From positions 1 to 51,770 of the forward strand of contig JARLIH010000223.1 of NCBI GenBank assembly GCA_031291845.1: a stretch of DNA of 51,770 nt, in the 5' to 3' direction. Position numbers and translations under genes: made by a program. A model generated the notes under the pieces. It was not told where the DNA came from. It did not search any database and worked only from the letters and a program-made list of their open reading frames with translations. This document shows positions 8,087 through 19,552 of the stretch, in pieces. Each line of letters begins with the position of its first letter. Within the stretch, counting starts at the first letter, position 1. This DNA comes from Isosphaeraceae bacterium. Lineage in GTDB: Bacteria; Planctomycetota; Planctomycetia; Isosphaerales; Isosphaeraceae.

Positions 8087-8229
8087 AGGGGGAATGGATC
8101 GTAGGGGTAACCGTAGAGGAGTCGTGGCGTGCAATCATCGAGCTCCGCTCCGGCGCGGTTGCTCCTGTCTCTTGGACTGACGTGAAACGGATGTCGTCTA
8201 GCGCACACGAGCCTCAAAGGACGATGTAG
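8083..8229 (+). CDS. 48-residue ORF overlapping the PIN toxin stop
   Basis: The ATG overlaps the toxin TGA in an ATGA arrangement, the usual sign of translational coupling. It encodes a short protein beginning MKGEWIVGVTVEESWRAIIE and ending inside a palindromic repeat. The sequence has a mixed strand-helix look and no recognised family. The termination inside the repeat suggests it may be the 5' part of a longer gene cut by the repeat. It could be a third member of the toxin-antitoxin operon or a chance ORF. Confidence 0.4.
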   Translation: MKGEWIVGVTVEESWRAIIELRSGAVAPVSWTDVKRMSSSAHEPQRTM

Positions 8230-8252
8230 GGCCGGCCATTGCCGGCCCTACA
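8225..8252. repeat. Perfect 12-bp inverted repeat
   Basis: TGTAGGGCCGGC and its exact complement flank a 4-base loop. It sits between the toxin-antitoxin operon and gyrB. No T-run follows on the plus strand, so it is more like a REP-type palindrome than a standard terminator. Confidence 0.7.
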
Positions 8253-8260
8253 AAGAATGA

Positions 8261-10840
<2,580 letters not shown>

Positions 10841-12089
10841 TGTGAGCTTATTTTGACTGGATAGCGGTGGGGGCAAGGTGTTCCGTGGTCCCCTCGCGCG
10901 TGTTCGGGGAGAAGAGGAAGCCCCCCGTGTTTCTCATCACACCCTGCCGCACTGGTTGGGTGCTCCCAGGACTCAACGAGACTTCACAATCCGGCTGACA
11001 TCCCCGTTGGCGGAAGGGAATGAACTTGTTAGGCTAGTCGGCATCGAAGAGCCGGCAACCGCCTTCCACCCGGCGGCCCCGGGCGCGTGGATGGACGCCC
11101 CGGGGGGAAACGGTGACGCACACCCCAGTCGTTGTTGACGCCCCACAAGCCCGGAGCTGCTCGACGCTCGAACCCGAGTCCTGCGGTTTTCTCCCCGTCC
11201 CGGAGCGGCGGGAGAAGACGGTGAGCCCGGCGAGTCGCGATGCGACCAAGACGCATCTGTTCATGGTGAGCGACGTGCTGCGGAGGGATCGACGCGACAT
11301 CGTCCGGAAGAGCCTTTGAGCCGCAAGAGCCAACGCGAAAGTTCCAGAACACAAAGGGGCGGCCAGGCGGGCCGGCTGGGAGCCGCCGGCCCCTATCGCC
11401 GCAGAGGTTGAAGTGTCCGTGAGCGTGTTTGCCTGCCGTCGGAACGGGTCCGGCGGAAGTCTGGGAAGGTGAGGTTGTCGGGGTCTTAAAGTCGACCCGC
11501 CGGTCGCGCGGACGGGTCGTTCGGAGCGAGCGGTTTTGCGAGTGCTTGGCTCGACGTGCGGGCGCAGCGGGAGGAACCCCCCGGCGTCATCCGGCCCGTG
11601 CCGATCGTGCTTTTCCGCGACGCAGATAACGATTGCCCCGGGCTGTTGGCACCGGCGCTGCTACGTTTTCCTTGGGAGGGGGCGTCGGCGAGCCAACGTC
11701 TGGTCCGGTGCGTTTCGGCCGAGGTCGGGGCCGAAGTCGGGTGCGGGACCGTTTGGTCCGTCGCGCCGCGGCCGCAGCATCCCGCATTGACGTTGGAGAG
11801 AGGTTTGGGGTTGGCCGAGGGGTAAGTCCGAGCAGGACGGTGGACCAACCCGTCGTAGACCGGGGCGTTGCGTCTCGCCCTCCGACCGCAAGCCAAGCCG
11901 GGAGATATCAGAAATTATTGAGGTTTTCTTCGAGTGCAGTGGAAACGGGATAAACGGCCGCCCTACCATGGGCGCGACGCCCGGCCGGATGGGACGACGA
12001 AGTCACCCGCGGCGGGCGAATCGGGAGTATGGGCACGTGTTGATGGTGCCAGCTCCCCGCGTCGGCATGGTCCCTCCGAGTGGAACGGG
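10841..12089. other. Long intergenic region without a supported gene
   Basis: About 1.25 kb separate gyrB from the helicase gene. Several open frames exist on both strands, but their composition is Arg/Pro/Ala-rich, as expected of shadows in GC-rich DNA, and none has a credible ribosome-binding site or family motif. No tRNA or strong palindrome was seen. It may hold decayed genes; the ORF at 11556-11825 is the least bad candidate. Confidence 0.5.
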
Positions 12090-15000
12090 ATGATGGGGAT
12101 CGCCCAGAAAGTTTCTCGCGACTTCAGCGACGCGGTCCGTGCGCGCGGCCGGTCGTACTTCGCCAAGGGGCGGGTGGCCGTCACGGCCTCAGCGCCCAAC
12201 GAGGTGGTAGCCCGGGTGCGCGGTACGGCCAAGTACCGTGTCCGGCTGCGCCTGCGCGGAGGGAGGCTGCACGTCTCGTGCTCTTGCCCGTATTACGGGC
12301 CGACGGGCGAGCCGTGTAAGCACCTCTGGGCGACGATCCTGATGACCGACGCGCGGGGCCTGCTCCAGGCGCCCCCCGTGCGTCCTTTGAAGCTGGTCGC
12401 CGACCCGCCGCGCAAGCCAAAGGCGCGCCAGGGGCAGGTGCCCGGCCCCGAGCCGCACGGTCCCCCCCACGGCCCGCCCCCGCCCCACGTTGTCGGTGCA
12501 CCCGCCGGCGCCCCGGGACGTGCCCGGCGCGGGCGCAAGGACCGCCACGGCCGGACGGGCACCTGGGAGAAGGACGGCGGTACCAAGCCGGTCAACCGGG
12601 GGTCCAAGCGCCTCCTCGTCTACGTGCTCGACGTCCCCTCGACGATCAACCAGAACCAGTTCGTCATCGACCTGGCCCGCCGCCAGCGCCGGCCGACCGG
12701 CGAGTGGGGGCCGCTCAAACCTTGGTGGCACTCGCCGGGGAGCCCGCACGCCAAGTACGATCCCGACGACCGCGACCTGCTTGCGCTGCTCGAAGAGGCC
12801 GCCGGCGTGGCACCCGCAGTCCCCGCGCCGGTCCCGGCCCTGCCGGTGAACGGGGTCAACGGCCCTTCGGCCCAGCCGGCCGGACCGCTGCCTGCCGTGA
12901 TCGGCGGCACCGAGTCGATGGGCACGCGCCGGTTCATCCTGCGCCGCAACCAGGCCGCCGTCGTCGAAAGGCTCGCGCGCTCCGGCCGCCTGCGTCTCCG
13001 CCGCACCGACGGTGAGGAAGACCCCCCCACCATGCGTTGGGACGACGGACCCGCCTGGCGGTTCGGCCTCGACGTCCGTCCCGAAGTCGGCAAGCGCTGG
13101 AGCTGGCGCGGTGCCTTGCGGCGCCCGGCCGACCGCATGGACCTGGTCGAACCCTTGGTTCTTCTGCCGGGCCTCTTGGTCCTCGGCGTCGGCCGCGCAG
13201 CACGGTTCGACGACGTGGGGGTCATGCCCTGGATCCTCCGCCTGCGGCACGAGAAGGAAATCGTCTTCGCCGAGCCGCAGCAGGACCTCATGCTCGGCCG
13301 CATCATGGCCGAGGCGCGCGTCGAGCCCTCGGAGCTCGTGGAGACGATCCGCCTCGAGGAGATCAACGCGAAGCCGCGCCCCTGCCTGACCCTGCGCACC
13401 CCCCGGCAGAACTGGGGGCTGGCCGCCGACAAGGTGCTGGCCGAGCTCGACTTCGACTACGACGGCGCCGTGATCCCGGCCGGCCGCACGACCCCCTTGG
13501 CCGTCTCGACCGAGCACGGCCTGGTGATCCGCCGCGACCCGGCCACCGAGTCGGCCGCCGACATCCTCCTCTTCGAGCTGGGCTTCCGCGAGGCCAAGGA
13601 CCCGCGGCTCGACCCCGGCACGATGGAGCTGCCCGCCAAGCGCATGAGCCAGGTCTCCCGCGACCTCGTCCAGGCCGGCTGGCGCGTCGAGGCCGAAGGA
13701 AAGCTGATCCGCCCGGCGGGCGAGTTCAAGCTTGCCGTCACCAGCGGCATCGACTGGTTCGAGCTGGGGGGCCAGGTCGACTACGGGGGCCAAGGGGTCA
13801 GCCTCCCCGACCTGCTCGCCGCCGCCCAGCGCGGCGATACGATGATCACCCTGAGCGACGGCTCGATGGGCATGCTCCCCGAGGAGTGGCTCAAGAAGTA
13901 CGGGCTGCTCGTCGACCTGGGCACCAGCGAGAACGGCCACCTGCGCTTCAGCCAGTCGCAGGCCGCTTTGCTCGACTCACTGCTGGCCGCGCAGCCCGAG
14001 ATCAGCGTCGACGCTCCCTTTCAGAAGGTGCGCCAGACCCTCGGCAGCTTCGAGGGGGTCCAGCCGGTCGACACCCCGGCCGGCTTCCACGGCGAGCTTC
14101 GCCCTTACCAGTGCGAGGGCCTCGGCTGGCTCGACTACCTCCAGAAGTTCGACCTCGGCGGCATCCTGGCCGACGACATGGGTCTGGGCAAGACGATCCA
14201 GGTCCTGGCGCTCTTGCAGAAACGCCGGTCGCGCCGGCAGTCGAAAGGGCCGTCGCTCGCCGTCGTCCCGCGCTCGCTCGTGTTCAACTGGGCGGCGGAG
14301 GCCGCGAAGTTCACCCCGCGCCTGCGCGTGCTCGACTACACCGGCCCCAATCGCCACGCCCTGCGCGAGACGTTCAACGACCACGACCTGATCATCACCA
14401 CCTACGGCACCTTGCGCACCGACATCGTCGAGCTGACCCAGTTCGAGTTCGACTATCTGATCCTGGACGAAGCCCAGGCGATCAAGAACGCCGACAGCCA
14501 GGCCGCGAAGGCCGCGCGCCTGCTGCGCGGGAAGCACCGGCTGGCGATGAGCGGCACGCCCATCGAGAACCACCTGGGCGAGCTCTGGTCGATCTTCGAG
14601 TTCCTGAACCCCGGCATGCTCGGCGCCGGCTCCGTGTTCAAACGGCACACGTCCGGCAGCGGCTCGCTCGAGGACAGCGACCGCACGCTCCTGGCCAAGT
14701 CGCTGCGCCCGTTCATCCTCCGCCGCACCAAGTCGCAGGTCGTCAAGGACCTCCCCGAGAAGACCGAACAGACGCTCCACTGCGACATGGAGCCCGCCCA
14801 GCGCCAGGTCTACGAGGAGCTGCGGGCGCACTACCGTAACGCACTCTTGCGCAAGGAGTCGACCGAGCTGAACCGCTCGAAGATCGAGGTGCTCGAAGCC
14901 CTCTTGCGCCTGCGGCAGGCCGCCTGCCACCCGGGCCTGATCGACCCAACCCGCGGCGCCGAGCCGAGCGCCAAGCTCGACGCGCTGTTGCCGAGCCTCG

Positions 15001-15473
15001 CCGAGGTCGTCGAGGAAGGGCACAAGGCGCTGGTCTTCTCGCAGTTCACGAGCTTCCTCGCCCTGGTGCGCGACCGGCTCGACCAGGAGAAGCTGACGTA
15101 CGAGTATCTGGACGGCAAGACCCGCAACCGCGCCGCACGCGTCGAGCGGTTCCAGACCGACCCTGACTGCAAGCTCTTCCTGATCAGCCTGAAGGCCGGC
15201 GGCCTCGGCCTGAACCTGACCGCCGCCGAGTACGTCTACCTGCTCGACCCCTGGTGGAACCCCGCCGTCGAGGCCCAGGCCATCGACCGCTCGCACCGGA
15301 TCGGCCAGACCCAGCACGTCTTCGCCTACCGCCTGATCTGCCGCGACACGGTCGAGGAGAAGATCCTCGAGCTCCAGCAGAAGAAGCGCGACCTGGCCGA
15401 CGCCATCCTCAACGCCGACAACCGCCTGATCCAGAATCTGACGAAGGAAGACCTGGAGTTCCTGCTGTCCTAG
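12090..15473 (+). CDS. SNF2-family DEAD/DEAH-box helicase with N-terminal SWIM zinc finger
   Basis: This 1,127-residue protein has a SWIM zinc finger (CSCPYYGPTGEPCKH, about residues 64-78) and a Pro/Gly/Arg-rich linker near 110-160. A long middle region leads to a full SNF2 helicase: DDMGLGKTIQVLALL (about residue 690), LDEAQAIKN (about 790) and SGTPIENHLGELWSIFEFL. The C-terminal helicase half has FSQFTSFLALVRDRL, LKAGGLGLNL and IDRSHRIGQTQHV. All ATPase motifs are intact. Bacterial SWIM-SNF2 (HepA/RapA-like) proteins translocate on DNA and may remodel protein-DNA complexes; the exact target is unknown. I chose ATG 12090 because homology to SWIM proteins starts there; the frame is open from 11934. 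It converges with the ECF gene. Confidence 0.93.
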   Translation: MMGIAQKVSRDFSDAVRARGRSYFAKGRVAVTASAPNEVVARVRGTAKYRVRLRLRGGRLHVSCSCPYYGPTGEPCKHLWATILMTDARGLLQAPPVRPLKLVADPPRKPKARQGQVPGPEPHGPPHGPPPPHVVGAPAGAPGRARRGRKDRHGRTGTWEKDGGTKPVNRGSKRLLVYVLDVPSTINQNQFVIDLARRQRRPTGEWGPLKPWWHSPGSPHAKYDPDDRDLLALLEEAAGVAPAVPAPVPALPVNGVNGPSAQPAGPLPAVIGGTESMGTRRFILRRNQAAVVERLARSGRLRLRRTDGEEDPPTMRWDDGPAWRFGLDVRPEVGKRWSWRGALRRPADRMDLVEPLVLLPGLLVLGVGRAARFDDVGVMPWILRLRHEKEIVFAEPQQDLMLGRIMAEARVEPSELVETIRLEEINAKPRPCLTLRTPRQNWGLAADKVLAELDFDYDGAVIPAGRTTPLAVSTEHGLVIRRDPATESAADILLFELGFREAKDPRLDPGTMELPAKRMSQVSRDLVQAGWRVEAEGKLIRPAGEFKLAVTSGIDWFELGGQVDYGGQGVSLPDLLAAAQRGDTMITLSDGSMGMLPEEWLKKYGLLVDLGTSENGHLRFSQSQAALLDSLLAAQPEISVDAPFQKVRQTLGSFEGVQPVDTPAGFHGELRPYQCEGLGWLDYLQKFDLGGILADDMGLGKTIQVLALLQKRRSRRQSKGPSLAVVPRSLVFNWAAEAAKFTPRLRVLDYTGPNRHALRETFNDHDLIITTYGTLRTDIVELTQFEFDYLILDEAQAIKNADSQAAKAARLLRGKHRLAMSGTPIENHLGELWSIFEFLNPGMLGAGSVFKRHTSGSGSLEDSDRTLLAKSLRPFILRRTKSQVVKDLPEKTEQTLHCDMEPAQRQVYEELRAHYRNALLRKESTELNRSKIEVLEALLRLRQAACHPGLIDPTRGAEPSAKLDALLPSLAEVVEEGHKALVFSQFTSFLALVRDRLDQEKLTYEYLDGKTRNRAARVERFQTDPDCKLFLISLKAGGLGLNLTAAEYVYLLDPWWNPAVEAQAIDRSHRIGQTQHVFAYRLICRDTVEEKILELQQKKRDLADAILNADNRLIQNLTKEDLEFLLS

Positions 15474-15545
15474 TGGTCCATCCGGCAAAGCGCTTCCACG
15501 ACGTGGAATGCACAAGGTGCGGTCGCCCACGTCCGTTCGTTCGGA

Positions 15546-17957
15546 TCAATCGGGCTCAATTTTTGCCCCGCTCGCCGTCGCGTTTTTGAGAAACAAGGGG
15601 CCGTTGAAGATATCCTTGGGAAAATCCTCGGGGCGCATGCTTTTTACGTGTGTGCGGATGTATCCGACCCTTTCGGGCTTCCGGGTCGTCGGCTTCTCGA
15701 ACTCCAGACCGTCGGTTCGGGACCTTTCCCAGAGCGACACATACCAGGACCCGTTAGACAGTTGTTTGAAGGCTTTGGCGACGGTTTCTTCCTTCTGCCA
15801 CGTCTCCTTTTCGTGTTCCTTCTCCCAGGTCGTGACGCGCACGGCGATCCAGTCATGCGCGGGGTCGAGGGCGTAATAGTGCGGATACGGCTCGTCCTTT
15901 TCGCCCATGTCGATTTTGGAGTTCGCTTTGATCATCACCATTCCCGGCGGCGTCTCGGCGTTGGGGGGAATGAACTCCGGGCCCTGCCAGCGCATTCTCA
16001 CGACGGGCCACTGGTTATCGATCGCATTGCAAAATGAAGCATACGATGAATTCATTACATGAACGCGCGGTGGGTCAAATCTCGTCATGTCATACGTCAT
16101 TTGCCCGTCGTTCAGACTGGTGTTGAGCGACTTCTCCAGCGGGAACCACTGGACGACCTTCTCGGCGTCGAAGCTGCCGTCGGGCGCGGCTTTGAGTCGC
16201 GGGAAGAGGTCATCAGGCCGGTCACCGTATTCCTGATTGTCGGCCTCGAAATTGCGGTTGTCGTCGTAGTTCCAGGAGTAGCGGGCGCCGCTGATCATCT
16301 CCTTGCAGAACCCGTCGACATACGATTCCGAAACGGTGGAATACTGCAAGTGAATCGTGCCGCGATCGTCCTTGGTGACGACGCGAACCGCGCGCGGGAA
16401 CTTGCGAATGGCTTCGACCTGGGCTTTGATGGCACGCTGCACCTCGGGGGCCTGGTTGACCCACTTGGGCGACCGGGTTTTTTCCAGGTCGACGAGTTTG
16501 GCATCCCGCGGGACGCCAAGCGCGTGGACGTCGGCCGGACCGGTTTCGGGATAGTCGTAGTCGATCGTCTGAAATTCCTTGCCGTACCGCTGCTGCTCCC
16601 CAAGTTGATAGAGATCCTTCTTGCGCACGCACCGCCGGGTTTCGGCGTCGTACCAGATTTGCATGTACAACCGAGATTTCCCGAGCGCATCATGGTCATA
16701 TTGATCTTCCCGTATCATGTTTTTTCCATTCAGTGTGTCGAAATTATAATCGCAAGTGAGACTCGGAGGACCCGGCCGGAGGTTCGGCGGGGTGTTTCGG
16801 GGCACCAACGTCCAGGGGCTGAGGACAAGCTCGCGCGACCCGGGCGTGGTGAATCGGCCCGACTCGTCTTTGTCGCCTTTGAGCCAGTGGGGTTCGTCTT
16901 TCTCGATCGCGCCGTCGGCTTTGTAGGTCAACCGCTCGCGTTTGGCAGCGTCGAGCAGTGTCACCTTCACCCCTTTGCGGGTGAGTTCCACACCCGCGTC
17001 AGAGTTAATCCAGGTTTCATAGCCCTGGTCGCTTTTGAGATGAACCCAGTGCACGGGCACCATCTTGGCTTTGTTCCTGGCGATGGCGTCGCGAATCTCG
17101 GGACGATCCTCGAAGTTGACGACCGCTTCCTCCGCGTTGGGCTGCGGCGGAGTATGCGGCTTTGGTTCCTCGGTATGATTGAGGGCGTATGCCACGCCAG
17201 CCAGCGTGATTGTGCCGACGATCAGAACCATCGATGCGAATCTGGCAATGCCGGCCAACCCCGGACGCACGGCCAGTGCAGCGCGCGTGGTTGCGGCGAC
17301 GAGGCCGGCGGGCAGAGTTCCTTGCGTGAGGGTTTGCAAGGGATAGAATAGCCGGGCGGTCATTCCTTGACGAGTAAGTTGCTGTTTCAGACGCTCGCGC
17401 GCCGAGGCGAGCCTGCGCCTGAGAGTTGCTTCGCCGTAGCGCAACAACTGCGCGGCTTCGAGCTGAGGCATACCCTCGAGGTCACACAGGACCAGCGGCC
17501 TGCGATAGCGTTCCGGTAGACGGGCGATGGCTTCGTGCAGTTCGGCGGCGTTTTGGCGGTCGGGTTCGGTTTGGGAAACGTTCGCGAGCTCGGCGCCGGT
17601 TTGTTCCTTGGTGCGCCGAAGCGAGGTTTTGCGGCCGATTTTGAGGGAGGAGTGGTAGGCGACGCGGTAGAGCCAGCCTCCGAGCGATTCGTCGACCCAG
17701 AGGGAGTGGGCACGTTTGACGAGGGTGAGGAAGGTGGTTTGGAAGGCGTCTTCGATGTCGGATCGGTCGCGCAGAATGTCGCCGCAGACGGCCCAGACCA
17801 TCGGACCATGACGCGCGACGAGGACACCGAACGCTTCTTCGTCGCGGCTGGCCACAAACCTGTGCAGCAGCGCCGCATCGCTCTGGCCGGCGACGGACTT
17901 GCCCGAGAAAATCAGACGCAAATGCCGAACGGTTTCACCGACTCGTGTGCTCGCCAT
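15546..17957 (-). CDS. ECF sigma factor fused to a membrane anchor and a large extracytoplasmic domain
   Basis: This 803-residue protein has sigma region 2 at about residues 39-90 (DEEAFGVLVARHGPMVW, DAFQTTFLTLVK) and region 4 at about 135-195 (ARLPERYRRPLVLCDLEGM, then a helix-turn-helix). A transmembrane helix follows at about 240-261, then about 540 residues of unrecognised extracytoplasmic sequence starting with a Pro-rich hinge (EEPKPHTPPQP). ECF sigma factors direct RNA polymerase to stress or envelope genes. Those with membrane-anchored C-terminal extensions are typical of Planctomycetes, and the extension may sense a signal and replace an anti-sigma factor. No anti-sigma gene is adjacent. 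It converges with the helicase gene. Confidence 0.9.
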   Translation of the reverse strand: MASTRVGETVRHLRLIFSGKSVAGQSDAALLHRFVASRDEEAFGVLVARHGPMVWAVCGDILRDRSDIEDAFQTTFLTLVKRAHSLWVDESLGGWLYRVAYHSSLKIGRKTSLRRTKEQTGAELANVSQTEPDRQNAAELHEAIARLPERYRRPLVLCDLEGMPQLEAAQLLRYGEATLRRRLASARERLKQQLTRQGMTARLFYPLQTLTQGTLPAGLVAATTRAALAVRPGLAGIARFASMVLIVGTITLAGVAYALNHTEEPKPHTPPQPNAEEAVVNFEDRPEIRDAIARNKAKMVPVHWVHLKSDQGYETWINSDAGVELTRKGVKVTLLDAAKRERLTYKADGAIEKDEPHWLKGDKDESGRFTTPGSRELVLSPWTLVPRNTPPNLRPGPPSLTCDYNFDTLNGKNMIREDQYDHDALGKSRLYMQIWYDAETRRCVRKKDLYQLGEQQRYGKEFQTIDYDYPETGPADVHALGVPRDAKLVDLEKTRSPKWVNQAPEVQRAIKAQVEAIRKFPRAVRVVTKDDRGTIHLQYSTVSESYVDGFCKEMISGARYSWNYDDNRNFEADNQEYGDRPDDLFPRLKAAPDGSFDAEKVVQWFPLEKSLNTSLNDGQMTYDMTRFDPPRVHVMNSSYASFCNAIDNQWPVVRMRWQGPEFIPPNAETPPGMVMIKANSKIDMGEKDEPYPHYYALDPAHDWIAVRVTTWEKEHEKETWQKEETVAKAFKQLSNGSWYVSLWERSRTDGLEFEKPTTRKPERVGYIRTHVKSMRPEDFPKDIFNGPLFLKNATASGAKIEPD

Positions 17958-18290
17958 CGTGGCTTCGCTCCTCGGGATGGAACTGTTCCCACTATAGCTA
18001 AGCCGGGCCGGGGGTCGATCCGATCAGGTTTTTGCGGGCGGTGAGGAAATTTTTTCGATGATCCGCGGAGGATCAGAACAAGCCACGCACAAAAAATCTA
18101 GGGCGGATAGCGCAGTCTCAGTAAGCCAGCTAGGATCAGCATGCTCGGATGAGAGCTTGCCGGAGGCTGCGGTTGATCCGTTCAAGCAGGGAACCATCAT
18201 GCAGCTCGTGTACGTTCTTTGAACCGCTTGTCTTAATGCGATTCCTCTATGCTCAGTGCTTCCCGTGGATTACCCACATTTAGGGGATGG

Positions 18291-18338
18291 CCTTTATCTC
18301 TATCGCCTTTATCTCTATCTCTCGTGGCCTTTATCTCT
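18291..18338. repeat. Three direct copies of CCTTTATCTCT
   Basis: CCTTTATCTCT occurs at 18291, 18306 and 18328 within the 487-bp gap between the divergent ECF and TlpA-like genes. Spacing is uneven (15 and 22 bp). They may be regulator-binding sites for either gene or a slippage repeat. The rest of the gap shows no gene. Confidence 0.6.
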
Positions 18339-18444
18339 GGCAGCCTCGATGCTACAGTTAGCGTGAATCGATGACATCTGTCGAAGAAACCTCTCCACGC
18401 CGGAATCGGCGGGGGCGCACGGTGCAAAGATCGGGAGACTCATC

Positions 18445-19548
18445 ATGCGAGCGTCTCTGTTCGTGATCGTGGCTTATCTCGCCACGTCGAGCGCAAATGC
18501 GGGAGACATCCTCAATCTCGGCGATCCCGCGCCGCCGCTGGCTGTTTCGAGCTGGGTTAAAGGAGACAAGGTCGAGAAGTTCGAGCCTGGCAAAACCTAC
18601 GTGATCGAATTCTGGGCCACCTGGTGCGGCCCCTGCCTGGAGAGCATACCCCACCTGACAGAACTGGCTCATCAGTACAAAGACAAGGGCGTCCGCTTCA
18701 TCGGCGTCGACGTCTGGGAGCAAGACACCGCGCTGGTCCCGCCCTTTGTCAAAGAGATGGGCGACAAGATGGACTACAGCGTCGCACTCGACAGCGTCAC
18801 CGACAAGGGCGACCCCAAAGACGGCGCGATGGCCAAGGCCTGGATGAACGCGGCCGAGGAGGACGGCATCCCGACGGCCTTCATCGTCCGCGACGGCACG
18901 ATCGCCTGGATCGGTCATCCGATGAAGATGGACGAGCCTCTGGCCAAGATCACGGCCGGCGACTGGGACCCCAAGGCCGATGCCGGCGAGCGACTGGTGA
19001 AGAAGACCAAAGAGAAGAAAATAAGGGTCATCCGCCAGAAGGTTTATAAGCCCCTCCGGGCGCGCGACTACAAGGCAACCCTCGCCGCCATCGAGGAAGT
19101 GACTGCCAGCGAGCCCGAACTGGCCGGAGAGTTCGAGTTATCCAGATTTATCGCTCTTGCCAACTCCGGCGACGTTGATGCGGCGCTGCCCCTCGGCACG
19201 AAATTGGTCGACGCCCACCCGGATGACCTTGGAATCCTCAACGGCGTCGCCTGGGGTGTCGTCGACCTGAAGCTCAAGAAGGACCCCGACCCCCGGCTCA
19301 TTCCGCTCGCCCTCAAGGCCGCCCGTCGCGCCGACAAGGTGTCCAAGGGAGCCAGCATGATCCTTGACACCCTCGCCGTTGCCCTCTACCGGTCCGGCGA
19401 CCCCGCCGCAGCCATTCTGGCCGAGGAGAAGGCGCTCGAGCAACTCGAAGCGGAGGACACGTCTCGGACGCATCCCTACTTCAAGCTCTTCGACGAACGC
19501 TTGGCACTCTTCCGCAAAGCCGCCAAAGTAAAAGCCGAGCGGCCCTGA
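18445..19548 (+). CDS. TlpA-like thioredoxin-fold protein with C-terminal helical (TPR-like) region
   Basis: This 367-residue protein has a signal peptide (residues 1-20, ending SANAGD). A redoxin/TlpA domain follows with the active site FWATWCGPCLESIPHL (Cys-Gly-Pro-Cys near residues 59-62) and the family segment GVRFIGVDVWEQD. The last 160 residues are helical with TPR-like spacing (PELAGEFELSRFIALANSGDVDAAL.. to the end). TlpA proteins reduce disulfides of exported proteins, and the exported location fits. Both active-site cysteines are present. It converges with the erythromycin-esterase homologue, with only 4 bp between stops. Confidence 0.9.
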   Translation: MRASLFVIVAYLATSSANAGDILNLGDPAPPLAVSSWVKGDKVEKFEPGKTYVIEFWATWCGPCLESIPHLTELAHQYKDKGVRFIGVDVWEQDTALVPPFVKEMGDKMDYSVALDSVTDKGDPKDGAMAKAWMNAAEEDGIPTAFIVRDGTIAWIGHPMKMDEPLAKITAGDWDPKADAGERLVKKTKEKKIRVIRQKVYKPLRARDYKATLAAIEEVTASEPELAGEFELSRFIALANSGDVDAALPLGTKLVDAHPDDLGILNGVAWGVVDLKLKKDPDPRLIPLALKAARRADKVSKGASMILDTLAVALYRSGDPAAAILAEEKALEQLEAEDTSRTHPYFKLFDERLALFRKAAKVKAERP

Positions 19549-19552
19549 TGCG

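Noticed and set aside
11556-11825. 89-residue plus-strand ORF with an IVLFRDADNDCPG segment
   Set aside because: A faint resemblance to a metal-binding or TOPRIM-like strand is not enough; no start signal and no conserved context.
12189-15530. Two long minus-strand frames opposite the SNF2 helicase
   Set aside because: They mirror the helicase codons and lack recognisable domains; the helicase motifs are unmistakable.
18291-18338. Possible CRISPR repeats
   Set aside because: The units are only 11 bp with uneven short gaps and no spacers or cas genes; no CRISPR array was seen anywhere in the window.
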